Part shown: positions 37,301 to 44,782 of the stretch, in pieces
Position numbering within the stretch: the stretch's first letter is position 1
How the letters are laid out: each line of letters opens with the position of its first letter
Assembly (NCBI RefSeq): GCF_001610895.1
Contig: NZ_CP011273.1
Coordinates: 2,046,001 to 2,110,000, forward strand
Direction: 5' to 3'
Origin: Planctomyces sp. SH-PL62
GTDB lineage: Bacteria > Planctomycetota > Planctomycetia > Isosphaerales > Isosphaeraceae
DNA: 64,000 bases
Notes under the pieces: generated by a model
What the model was told of the DNA's origin: nothing
What the model saw: only the letters and a program-made list of their open reading frames with translations
Databases searched by the model: none
Translations under genes and position numbers: made by a program

Positions 37301-40300
37301 GTCCTCGGAGGAGGGGCTCGACCTCATCTCCGTGCGCGGCGCCCGCCAGCACAACCTCAAGGGGTTCGACCTCGACCTCCCGCGCAACAAGATGACCGTC
37401 TGCAGCGGTCCCAGCGGCTCGGGCAAGAGCTCGCTGGCGATCGACACGCTCTACGCCGAAGGCCAGCGACGGTACGTGGAGAGCCTCTCCAGCTACGCCC
37501 GGCAGTTCCTGGCGCCGCTCCCCAAGCCCCGCGTGGAGAAGATCACCGGCCTCTCCCCGGCGGTCTGCATCGAGCAGAAGACCACCAGCAAGAGCCCGCG
37601 ATCGACGGTCGGCACCGTCACCGAGATCCACGATTATCTGCGCATCCTCGTCGCCCGCCTGGGGGACGCCTGCTGCCCGTCCTGCGGCCTCCCGATCGGC
37701 TCGCAGACGTCCGACGAGATCATCGAGAAGATCCTCCAGCTTCCCGAAGGCTCCCGCGTCCACGTCATGGCCCCCGTCGACCGCCGCGAGACCGAGTCGT
37801 ACGACGACCTCTGGCTCACGCTGAAGGCGTCCGGGTTCGCCCGCGCCCGGGTCGACGGCCGGACGATCGAGCTCGACGCCCCCCCCAAGCTGAGCCGCCG
37901 CCGCAAGCACCAGATCGAGGTGGTCGTCGACCGCGCCGTGGTCCGTCGGGCCACCCGCGCCCGCCTGGCCGACGCCGTGGAATCGGCCCTCGACCTGGGC
38001 AAGGGCGTGGTGCTCGTCGCCCGCGTGGTCGACGACCTCGACGAGACGAAATGGCCCGTCGACCGCTTCAGCCAGCATCGCTCGTGCGACCGTTGCGGCC
38101 GAAGCTTCGAGGAACTCTCTCCCCACCACTTCTCGTTCAACAGCCCGCTCGGCTGGTGCCCGGTCTGCGAAGGTCTGGGCGTCCAGCAAGGGGCGAACCC
38201 CGCCGTCCTCATCCCCGACCCCGGCCGTTCGCTCCGAGATCGGGCCGTCGCCGTCTGGCCCGACCTGCGCGAGAATCAGGCCTTCGGCCGGATGATCGAG
38301 GCCGTCGCCCACGCCGAGGGGATCGACCTGGACCTCCCGTTCGACGACCTGGAAGGTCGACACCGCCGCACGATCCTCCACGGCCGCCCCGACGCCTGGT
38401 ACGACGCGCCGGCCGCCGACGGGGTCCCCGGCTTCGCGTTTCAATATAAAGGCCTGTTCCCCGCGATCGAGGAAGCGGGCCGAGTCTCGTTCCAGTACCG
38501 GTGGAAGCTTCAGGGGCTCGTCGACGACGTCCCCTGCGCGTCCTGCATGGGGGCCAGGCTCCGCGACGACGCCGCCGCCGTCCGCTTCCGGGGCCTCACC
38601 CTCGACCAGATCAACCGCCTGCCTCTAGGCCAGGCGCTTGAGTTCTTCGAGAAGCTCGACCTCGACGACGAACAGCGGCACATCGCCGGCGACCTCGTCC
38701 GCGAGGTCCACGAACGGCTCTCGTTCCTCGTCGAAGTCGGCCTCGACTATCTCTCGTTGGCCCGAGGCACCCCGACCCTCTCCGGCGGCGAGAGCCAGCG
38801 CATCCGGCTGGCCAGCCAGATCGGCAGCGGCCTGACCGGCGTCCTCTACGTCCTGGACGAGCCGACCATCGGCCTCCACCCCCGCGACAACGGTCGACTC
38901 CTGGGCGCCCTCAAACGACTCCGCGACCTGGGCAACACCGTCGTCCTCGTCGAGCACGACCGCGAGATCATCGAGGCCGCCGACGCCCTCGTCGACTTCG
39001 GTCCCGGCTCCGGCCGGTTCGGCGGCGAGGTCACCGCCGTCGGCCCCCCCGCCAGGGTCGCCGCCGATCCCAACTCTCTCACCGGCGCCTACCTGAGCGG
39101 CTCCAAAGCCATCCCGATCCCCACCAACCGCCGCCCCGCCGGACCCGACGCCGACGTCCCCGCGCTCGTCGTCAAGGGAGCCCGCCACAACAACCTCAAA
39201 GACCTGGACGTCCGGATCCCGCTCGGCGTGGTGACCGTCGTGACCGGCGTCTCGGGATCGGGCAAGAGCACGCTCGTGGAAGACGTGCTCTGGAAGACCG
39301 CCGCCCGCGTCCTGCACCGCGCGCAGGTCTCGCCGGGGGCCGTCGAGGCCGTCCTTGGGCTCGAACTCATCGACAAGGTGATCCGCGTGGATCAGTCGCC
39401 GCTCGGCGGCACGCCCAACTCCACGGCCGCCACCTACTCCGGCGCGTTCGACCTGATCCGCGAGCTGTTCGCCAAGCTCCCCGAGTCCAAGGTCCGCGGC
39501 TACACCCCTCGTCGGTTCAGCTTCAACATGGCGGGAGGCCGTTGCGAAGCCTGCGAGGGAGCCGGGCAGAAACGCATCGAAATGCACTTCCTCCCCGACG
39601 TCTGGGTCGTCTGCGAATCCTGCAAGGGCCGCCGCTTCACCCCCGAAGTCCTCGCCGTGAGCTTCCGCGGCAAGGCCATATCCGACGTCCTCGACATGTC
39701 CGTCGACCAGGCCCTCGAACTGTTCGACAAGGTCCCCCGGATCAAGCGGATCCTCCAGACCCTCCACGACGTCGGCCTGGGATACCTGCCGCTCGGCCAG
39801 TCGGCCCCGACCCTCTCCGGTGGCGAAGCCCAGCGCGTGAAGCTGGCCTCCGAACTCTCCCGGCCCGACACCGGACGGACCCTCTACGTCCTCGACGAAC
39901 CGACCACCGGCCTCCACGTCGACGACGTCCGCAAGCTGCTCGACGTGATCCACCGGCTCGCCGACCTTGGCAATTCGGTCGTCGTCATCGAGCACAACCT
40001 GGACGTCGTCAAAACCTCCGACTGGGTCATCGACCTCGGCCCCGAGGCCGGTCGCGGCGGCGGCGAGATCGTGGCCGAAGGCCCCCCGGAGACCGTCGCC
40101 GCCTGCAAACGCGGCTACACCTCCCGATTTCTCCGGCCTCTCCTCGCCGAAGGACCCTTCGCCGAACGCCTCCGCTTCAACCCCAAGGAAGCCGCCAAGA
40201 AGGCCGCCGCCGTGGCCAAGGCCGCCCGCCTCGCCGCCAAGGCCGAGGCCGAAGCTCAGGCCCAGGCCGCCGTCGCGCCCACGCCGGCCAGGGGCGCCAA

Positions 40301-40874
40301 AGCTCGCGCGAACGGCTCCGCCGAGTCACCGAACCCGGCCGTCGCCCTCGCCCCCTGGGAGCGCGACGGCCGGAAGTGGCACACCGAGGAACGGACCTCC
40401 CGGAACGGCCGCCCCGCCCGCTGGGACGGCCAGATCCTCGGGCGGATCGTCGACCGCCTGGAGGAACTCGGCCGGGGCCTCCTCGCCCCGACCGACTGGA
40501 ATCAGCGCGGAGCCGTCCGCATCGGGCTCCTCAGCCAGAACGGCGAGCCCGACTACGTCTTCTTCCAGGCCACGACCGGCGGCGAATGGATCGTCACCCT
40601 GCGAGTCCGCGTCCCCCGTAACACTTTCCAGGCGAAAGCCCTGGCCGCCAGTCTGGGCCTCGTCCCCTTCCACGAAGCCCCGACGCCCGTCCTCTCCGAC
40701 GCCCCCCGCCTGAAGGTCTCAAGCACCCCCGGCGCGCAGGAGATCACGATCACCGGCCACACCCTGGCCGACTTCCAGACCCCGGCATTCGACGAATTCC
40801 TTGGCCAATCCGTCAAGGCCCTTCACAAGTCGGTCGCCGGCAAACGGCTCGTGAAAGCCGCGGACCTTCAATAG
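34329..40874 (+). CDS. uvrA: double-length UvrA (two fused UvrA copies) with C-terminal extension
   Basis: The 2181-residue product contains two complete UvrA units, about residues 1-965 and 997-1940, joined by a basic Gly/Lys linker. Four Walker A motifs (GVSGSGKSS, GVSGSGKSS, GPSGSGKSS, GVSGSGKST) and four ABC signatures (LSGGEAQRI or close variants) are present. CxxC zinc-finger pairs occur in both copies (CPRC, CPAC, CEAC...CPVC, CPSC). Normal UvrA is about 950 residues and acts as a dimer, so this is a covalently fused pseudo-dimer. UvrA recognises damage in nucleotide excision repair. The last 240 residues hold an Ala/Lys-rich linker and an extra domain (WDGQILGRIVDRLEELG) not found in standard UvrA. 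The start at 34329 gives MAASDVVIRGAREHNL. Confidence 0.93.
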   Translation: MAASDVVIRGAREHNLRDVSLTLPRGRLICLTGVSGSGKSSLAFDTLYAEGQRRYVESLSSYARQFLGQMSKPDVDRIEGLSPSISIQQKTGGRNPRSTVGTITEINDYLRVLFARVGQGHCPRCDRPVAAQTREQIVARILDLPEGTPFSVMAPVVRGQKGEYKDLFVDLAKAGYVRARVDGQIHALADDLRLDRQIKHDIEVVIDRLKATAAENARGRLAEAVEQALKLGEGTLLVAIEGQPDLVLSAHYACTHCGIGFDPPSPQLFSFNSPQGMCPACDGLGIRHDFDPALLIPDPSLSVWEGAIAPLGAVKEIGKWRKHLFEGVARNFEADADGPAAGTMLRGPWSKLDEKWRQVWLYGAGDRTIVCHWKTKGKAWTHPEKWPGVAAELLDRYKNSGGGPTRSMLEPFMRSLPCPECKGARLNARARAVRVGGRTLVELSSRPIGRVKGFFDALAEPSHEPTNDEGPPPTPLDPISRTIAEELLKEIRGRLGFLIDVGLHYLSLDRSAPTLSGGEAQRIRLASQVGAGLVGVLYILDEPSIGLHSRDNDRLISALQRLRDVGNTVIVVEHDEDTMRAADWLVDFGPGPGVKGGEVVAQGDLKALEKAKESLTGAYLSGKAKIEIPRVRKVPDGRALVIRGARQNNLRGIDVAFPLGLFVCVTGVSGSGKSSLVGDILRDALTRDLNGAQSVPGEHDRIEGLDQLDKVIDIDQAPIGRTPRSNAATYIKLWDLIRDLYTKLPDSRARGYQPGRFSFNVAGGRCEACEGNGSNKLEMDFLADVWVVCPVCEGRRFTRETLHVRYKGKSISDVLQMDVQEALEHFANVPKIAAMLQTLHDVGLDYLKLGQASPTLSGGEAQRIKLARELVRKGTGKTLYILDEPTTGLHFEDVRKLLAVLRGFTERGNTVVVVEHNLDVVKTADWLIDLGPEGGAGGGQVVAQGPPEAVAQVAESHTGRALERVLKPNPRRRVGRPKSAAKGAGKGKGGKSSEEGLDLISVRGARQHNLKGFDLDLPRNKMTVCSGPSGSGKSSLAIDTLYAEGQRRYVESLSSYARQFLAPLPKPRVEKITGLSPAVCIEQKTTSKSPRSTVGTVTEIHDYLRILVARLGDACCPSCGLPIGSQTSDEIIEKILQLPEGSRVHVMAPVDRRETESYDDLWLTLKASGFARARVDGRTIELDAPPKLSRRRKHQIEVVVDRAVVRRATRARLADAVESALDLGKGVVLVARVVDDLDETKWPVDRFSQHRSCDRCGRSFEELSPHHFSFNSPLGWCPVCEGLGVQQGANPAVLIPDPGRSLRDRAVAVWPDLRENQAFGRMIEAVAHAEGIDLDLPFDDLEGRHRRTILHGRPDAWYDAPAADGVPGFAFQYKGLFPAIEEAGRVSFQYRWKLQGLVDDVPCASCMGARLRDDAAAVRFRGLTLDQINRLPLGQALEFFEKLDLDDEQRHIAGDLVREVHERLSFLVEVGLDYLSLARGTPTLSGGESQRIRLASQIGSGLTGVLYVLDEPTIGLHPRDNGRLLGALKRLRDLGNTVVLVEHDREIIEAADALVDFGPGSGRFGGEVTAVGPPARVAADPNSLTGAYLSGSKAIPIPTNRRPAGPDADVPALVVKGARHNNLKDLDVRIPLGVVTVVTGVSGSGKSTLVEDVLWKTAARVLHRAQVSPGAVEAVLGLELIDKVIRVDQSPLGGTPNSTAATYSGAFDLIRELFAKLPESKVRGYTPRRFSFNMAGGRCEACEGAGQKRIEMHFLPDVWVVCESCKGRRFTPEVLAVSFRGKAISDVLDMSVDQALELFDKVPRIKRILQTLHDVGLGYLPLGQSAPTLSGGEAQRVKLASELSRPDTGRTLYVLDEPTTGLHVDDVRKLLDVIHRLADLGNSVVVIEHNLDVVKTSDWVIDLGPEAGRGGGEIVAEGPPETVAACKRGYTSRFLRPLLAEGPFAERLRFNPKEAAKKAAAVAKAARLAAKAEAEAQAQAAVAPTPARGAKARANGSAESPNPAVALAPWERDGRKWHTEERTSRNGRPARWDGQILGRIVDRLEELGRGLLAPTDWNQRGAVRIGLLSQNGEPDYVFFQATTGGEWIVTLRVRVPRNTFQAKALAASLGLVPFHEAPTPVLSDAPRLKVSSTPGAQEITITGHTLADFQTPAFDEFLGQSVKALHKSVAGKRLVKAADLQ

Positions 40875-40917
40875 AGGCCGGATCGGCCCCTCGAACTCCA
40901 ATCGAAATACCGTCGAA

Positions 40918-41196
40918 ACGTCGAGCGAGGGCCGGGCGGGCGTTCGTTCGTGCGTGTCAGACCAGTCGTTGAGCGAGGCCATTCGACTTCGAAGGCCCTC
41001 GGTCCACATCCCCATTCTGCACGATATTTCCCACGCACGCCGCGAAAGTTTCCCATCCGCCAGATATTTCCAAATCGCTACTCCATACCATGACACGACT
41101 TAGGCGATTATCCCGAATTCGCCGATTGAGTTGCCTTTCCGCACTTCGTTTCGTATAGCACAACTGAGATAGACGTCGACCGAGGGCCGGGCGGGC
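40918..41196. repeat. 24-bp direct repeat flanking the junction between uvrA and the phage cassette
   Basis: The 24 bases at 40918-40941 and at 41173-41196 are identical at 23 positions (core CGAGGGCCGGGCGGGC). They flank about 230 bases of distinctly lower GC lying between the end of uvrA and the first phage-cassette gene. Such a repeat could be an attachment-site remnant, a target-site duplication or a regulatory duplication. The enclosed DNA also has two copies of GATATTTCC. No gene is visible inside. Confidence 0.5.
41131..41159 (+). promoter_or_regulatory. candidate promoter of the phage cassette
   Basis: TTGCCT (41131-41136) and TATAGC (41154-41159) are spaced by 17 bases, 50 bases upstream of the first cassette gene. 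The -10 element resembles that of the uvrA promoter. No other strong promoter-like pair was noticed between 41209 and 44700, so it may drive the early part of the cassette. Confidence 0.4.
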
Positions 41197-41208
41197 CTGG
41201 GAGATGTC

Positions 41209-41892
41209 ATGGCGAAGACGACGATTCGGAAGCGGGCGTACGGCGAAACCCGCGAAATCCGTGACCAGGAATGGCTCCGGCTGAACCAGGAGGGGAAGTC
41301 GACCTCGGCGATCGCCGAGGATGCCGGCGTGAGCGTCCAACTCGTGCGACGGGCTTTGGCCCGAAGTCGCGAGCAGGAGGCCTCCCGCATTCAGGATGAC
41401 GCCGCGAACGCAATCCTGCCGTTTCGGGACGCTGTCGCTGGGGATGAGGAAACGCCCCCGCCGAGCCCGGCCACTCCACGTACGCCATGGTGGCTCGAAC
41501 TCGTTCCATTGTTTCCGATCGACTCGTTCACTCCCGCCTCGAAGTGCCCGCACCACGGGCCGATCAAACCGGGCTCCCTCTTCTGCTGCATGGTCTGCTC
41601 GAAGTCGGGGATCGACGATCACCCGGCGATGAAGCGCGACCCGGGGACCGACCCCAAGCCCGAGCCGACCTCCTCGACGGCCCCCGGTCGGAACCGCCGC
41701 GAGGTCGTCGCGATCCCCCTCAGTCCGGAATCGAGGCGAGAGCGGCGTGCGCGGCGATTCGCTGGGATTCCCCCGAGGAACATCGATCCCGCCGACGCAC
41801 GCTCGATTCTCCCCTCCCTCACGTACGTCCCTTACGAATCCCGCATCAGCAATCAGGGTGATTCACCATGTCGGTCTCGGGAATCCGCATGA
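41209..41892 (+). CDS. HTH/zinc-motif regulatory protein of the phage cassette
   Basis: The product is 227 residues with a GGGAGATGTC ribosome site. The N-terminal 60 residues look like a helix-turn-helix (EGKSTSAIAEDAGVSVQLVR). A Cys/His cluster follows at about residues 103-121 (CPHHGPIKPGSLFCCMVC), probably a zinc site, and then a basic, Pro-rich tail. It is the first gene of the cassette and overlaps the next gene by 25 bases. Regulation of the cassette is a reasonable guess, but no phage regulator family is clearly matched. Confidence 0.7.
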   Translation: MAKTTIRKRAYGETREIRDQEWLRLNQEGKSTSAIAEDAGVSVQLVRRALARSREQEASRIQDDAANAILPFRDAVAGDEETPPPSPATPRTPWWLELVPLFPIDSFTPASKCPHHGPIKPGSLFCCMVCSKSGIDDHPAMKRDPGTDPKPEPTSSTAPGRNRREVVAIPLSPESRRERRARRFAGIPPRNIDPADARSILPSLTYVPYESRISNQGDSPCRSRESA

Positions 41893-42326
41893 CGCTCGAA
41901 GCCGCCGCGTCGACGACGGCCCTCCTGGCGAAGCGCTGGGGGCCGACGCTCGCCGTCATCATGGTTTCCGCCTCGGCGGGCGTCGCCTGGACGACCCATC
42001 GGGGAGGCTCGCGAAAACCCGACGCGGTCGCCGGGGTGACGGCCGTCGGCCGAGCCTACCCGAAGGCGCTGGGAGCCGTGTACGCCGAATCCTGGCGGCG
42101 CGGCGCTGAATCCCTGGACGCCGGACGAAGCGTGAACGACTCGCTCACGGTCGTTGCCGACACCTGGGCCGCATCCCGCATCACACTCTTCGACCGGGCC
42201 GTCGCCCCGGCCTTCGCAGCGGTCGTCCCTGAAGGAAAACCCGACGCCGAGGTCTCGATGGCCGACAAGGCAGCCCTGGCCTCGCTGTGGCGAGGGTTCG
42301 CGGCGGGCCTCGCCGAGGCGAAGTGA
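41868..42326 (+). CDS. single-pass membrane protein, unknown
   Basis: This 152-residue protein has one hydrophobic segment at residues 24-43 (RWGPTLAVIMVSASAGVAW). A soluble helical domain without recognised motifs follows (ALGAVYAESWRRGAESLDAG). It overlaps the preceding gene by 25 bases and lies 48 bases before the papain-like peptidase. It belongs to a group of small membrane proteins at the left end of the cassette that might form a lysis or entry-exclusion module. The function is not known. Confidence 0.6.
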   Translation: MSVSGIRMTLEAAASTTALLAKRWGPTLAVIMVSASAGVAWTTHRGGSRKPDAVAGVTAVGRAYPKALGAVYAESWRRGAESLDAGRSVNDSLTVVADTWAASRITLFDRAVAPAFAAVVPEGKPDAEVSMADKAALASLWRGFAAGLAEAK

Positions 42327-42374
42327 CCCGATCGCCGTGCCCCCTCCGGTCCCACCTCTCACGCGAGAAATCCC

Positions 42375-43274
42375 ATGAGTGATTCGACGCATCTTCACGC
42401 CGTCGACGGCTGGCTGGGAGCCGACGAGGTCCAGCGGAGCTTCGCCGCCTGGCGTCCGATGTTTTCGTCGGCCGCGCCCCAACTGCTCGAGGACGAGCCT
42501 GGCGGTTCCCCGATCCTCCTCTACAAGTCGTTCCGGGACGTCTTGGGCGCCTACCCGGCGTATCCCGCGCAGCAGATCGGCGATTGCGTGGGATTCGGAC
42601 ACGGACACGGCCTCGACATGCTCCAGTGCATCGAGATCGCTCTGGGCGAGCTTTCGGAATACCGCGAATCGTCGACCGAGTTCATCTATGCAGCCTCTCG
42701 CGAAGTGGCCGGGATCCTGAGCCACCGCGACGGGTCGTACGGCTCGGCGGCGGTCTCCGCAATGTCCACGATCGGCGTTGTCAGCCGCGAGATGCTGGGA
42801 CCGGACGGCGTCTATAGCGGCGAACGGGCCAAGTCGTGGGGCTATTACGGTGCCCCGGCTGAACTGAAGGAAAAGGCCGCGACGCTGCGGCTTGGATCGG
42901 CCGCCCGGGTCGCGACCTGGGCCGAGCTGGTAGCCGCCATGCGGAACGGCTACCCCGTCTCCATCTGCTCGAACCAGGGCTTCACGACGACCCGCGACCG
43001 CGACGGCTTCTGCGCCGCACAGGGTTCGTGGGGCCACTGCATGCTCATCGGCGGGGTCCGGTTCGACCGCCCCGGCGCGTGCATTCTCCAAAGCTGGGGG
43101 CCCGGCCAGCCGACCGGGCCGCTGACGCTGGACCAGCCCGCATACAGCTTCTGGGCCGACCGAACCACCGTCGAGACGATCCTTTCGCAAGGGGATTCCT
43201 GGGCGCTGGCAAAGGCTCCCGAGTTCGCGTCGCGAACGCTCCCGGAGCACTGGAGCTACCATCGGGCCGCTTGA
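42375..43274 (+). CDS. papain-like (C1-type) cysteine peptidase of the phage cassette
   Basis: The product is 299 residues with no signal peptide. Three segments match the papain fold in order: AQQIGDCVGFGHGHG with Cys71 and an upstream oxyanion Gln, GSWGHCMLIGG with His221, and LQSWG with Gln239 where papain has Asn. Cys-His-Asn/Gln spacing is right for a bacterial C1 peptidase. A phage could use it for prohead maturation, tail processing or cell-wall lysis. Its place among small membrane proteins and far from the capsid gene makes lysis attractive, but this is inference. Confidence 0.7.
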   Translation: MSDSTHLHAVDGWLGADEVQRSFAAWRPMFSSAAPQLLEDEPGGSPILLYKSFRDVLGAYPAYPAQQIGDCVGFGHGHGLDMLQCIEIALGELSEYRESSTEFIYAASREVAGILSHRDGSYGSAAVSAMSTIGVVSREMLGPDGVYSGERAKSWGYYGAPAELKEKAATLRLGSAARVATWAELVAAMRNGYPVSICSNQGFTTTRDRDGFCAAQGSWGHCMLIGGVRFDRPGACILQSWGPGQPTGPLTLDQPAYSFWADRTTVETILSQGDSWALAKAPEFASRTLPEHWSYHRAA

Positions 43275-43452
43275 CCGCCGCGACCGACGGCCGCGATTCC
43301 GACACGATCCCCCGCATCCGCCACCGGCCAGCGTCAGGGCTCGGGCGGCGGCGATCGGCTTCGAGGACTGCATCCTGCTGGCGATCCTGATCGTCACCGC
43401 CGTCTTGTTGGTCGCCTCCGAATCCGTCTGGGATTTGCTCCCCCCCTACTGA
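43271..43452 (+). CDS. candidate small membrane protein, frame disrupted
   Basis: A TTG overlapping the peptidase stop (TTGA) opens a frame that soon loses quality. The -1 frame from about 43345 then reads IGFEDCILLAILIVTAVLLV and continues to a stop at 43452, ending SESVWDLLPPY. One extra G near 43340 would join the two parts into a peptide of about 60 residues with a C-terminal transmembrane helix. It would fit the adjacent group of small membrane proteins. No good start codon exists for the second part alone, so confidence is low. Confidence 0.35.
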
Positions 43453-43475
43453 CCGGTACGAAAGGCCGACGAGCC

Positions 43476-43691
43476 ATGAACACGTCGTTTGTTCTTTTCC
43501 TCAAACTCTTGCGCAATTACAAGACCTATGCGGCGGTGGCCGCCGCAGTCGTTTCCGGGATCGGGATGATCCTCTCGAAGAACTACGACCAGGGCCTGGA
43601 GACTATCTTCCAGGCGATGCTGGTCCTCTTCAGCGGCGCCAGCGCCGTCGGCCTTCATGCGGCGTCCGTCGCGAAGGCCGATCGCCCCTGA
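43476..43691 (+). CDS. small two-helix membrane protein (holin candidate)
   Basis: This 71-residue protein has two hydrophobic helices (TYAAVAAAVVSGIGMIL and MLVLFSGASAVGLHAA) separated by a short charged turn. Size and topology match small class II holins, but no sequence family is recognised. Position near the papain-like peptidase supports a lysis role. Alternatively it may be an unrelated membrane protein of the element. Confidence 0.65.
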   Translation: MNTSFVLFLKLLRNYKTYAAVAAAVVSGIGMILSKNYDQGLETIFQAMLVLFSGASAVGLHAASVAKADRP

Positions 43692-43753
43692 GCGTCCCGA
43701 CCGGAGGGCTGCATCCTCCGGCGCAACTCCCCGAACAAGGATAGGTCTCCGTC

Positions 43754-44113
43754 ATGAGTTACTTCCCGGACGTCTCTCTGAACCTTGCCTATGCGGGGGG
43801 ACTTCTGGCCACGGGCACGGCCCTGGTCGCGGATACCGTCTCCACGGATCCGGCGGTCGGGGCCGGCTCGTTCCTGCTAGGGGGGGCCGGCCTGATCGCC
43901 GCCCTCTCGGCCTTTACGAAGGACTTCTGGCAAGACCGGCAGAAGCAGCGAGAGCACGAACTGGCGACGCTTCGTCTCCGGGCGCGGGCCGACCACGCGG
44001 CCGAGGTGGTCGAGGCCGTTCTGGGCTGGATCAAGTCCGCCCACGACAGGGACGACACGCTTCCCCCCGCCCCCGAAATCAGACCCTTCGCGGACCCACG
44101 CAATGACTCTTAA
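43754..44113 (+). CDS. small membrane protein with charged C-terminal helix
   Basis: The product has 119 residues: two hydrophobic segments (LAYAGGLLATGTALVADTV, then GSFLLGGAGLIAALSAF) and a long charged helix (KDFWQDRQKQREHELATLRL). It overlaps the next gene by 11 bases, indicating translational coupling. It could be a holin or spanin-like component of a lysis cluster, but no homology is recognised. Confidence 0.6.
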   Translation: MSYFPDVSLNLAYAGGLLATGTALVADTVSTDPAVGAGSFLLGGAGLIAALSAFTKDFWQDRQKQREHELATLRLRARADHAAEVVEAVLGWIKSAHDRDDTLPPAPEIRPFADPRNDS

Positions 44114-44390
44114 GCATGTCTTCGGATCATTTGGAGTCTGGACGACGAGCCGGTGGAGCCGGCTACCAACCCTTATCGCGACGGTCTGCCTCACGGCGGC
44201 CGTGGTCCTGGCCCTGTCTCAATCTCGCCGACGGTTCGGCCCGGCCGCCGATCGGACCGGGGTCGAGCCCGGCTCGTTCGCGACCAGGCTGGAACGCGAC
44301 CGAGAACTTCGGAACGCCGAGCTTCGCCTGCACGGCGAGATGCTTGAGAAGCTGGAGCAGATCCTGTCTCGGCTTCCCCAAGACCCCTGA
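44103..44390 (+). CDS. small single-pass membrane protein with coiled-coil tail
   Basis: The product has 95 residues with one transmembrane helix (LIATVCLTAAVVLALS) near residues 22-40. A charged helix follows (RLERDRELRNAELRLHGEM). The layout resembles inner-membrane spanins such as lambda Rz in outline, but length and sequence do not prove it. The start overlaps the previous gene by 11 bases. It is the last small membrane gene before the terminase genes. Confidence 0.6.
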   Translation: MTLKHVFGSFGVWTTSRWSRLPTLIATVCLTAAVVLALSQSRRRFGPAADRTGVEPGSFATRLERDRELRNAELRLHGEMLEKLEQILSRLPQDP

Positions 44391-44443
44391 AGAGGCCGAT
44401 GCTCATCGCCTCAAATCCCAATTCTTCATGAGACACTTCGATC

Positions 44444-44782
44444 ATGGGTGACGGAGTCGTGACGAGGGCCGTCGGAGCGTCGGACCAGAGCGAGGCCGAG
44501 GCCGGCGACGAAGCGGGCCTGGACCATCGGCTCCGCGAGCGGCTGAAGGAGACCAGCGACGACCCCGCCCGGACCTGGGCCGAACGCGCGATCGACGCCC
44601 TGATCGCAGCGGCCGTCGGCGGGGATCTCCGCGCGTGGAACGTGCTCTCCCGCCGCGTGGGTACGGCGCCGTCCTCGATCGAGGCGACAGGGCCGGCGAT
44701 CGACGACGAGACCGCCCGCAGAGTGTTGGAGGCCGTCCGTGAACCCGTCAAAGCTCGTTCATCTGATCAGATCCGTACGTGA
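44444..44782 (+). CDS. candidate small terminase subunit
   Basis: This 112-residue acidic protein lies directly before the large terminase and overlaps it by 44 bases. It has an N-terminal acidic region, a central helical stretch (WAERAIDALIAAAVGGDLRAW) and a C-terminal helix (DDETARRVLEAVREPVK). Position is the main argument for a small terminase; a DNA-binding HTH is not evident. Small terminases are often divergent, so the call is tentative. Confidence 0.5.
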   Translation: MGDGVVTRAVGASDQSEAEAGDEAGLDHRLRERLKETSDDPARTWAERAIDALIAAAVGGDLRAWNVLSRRVGTAPSSIEATGPAIDDETARRVLEAVREPVKARSSDQIRT

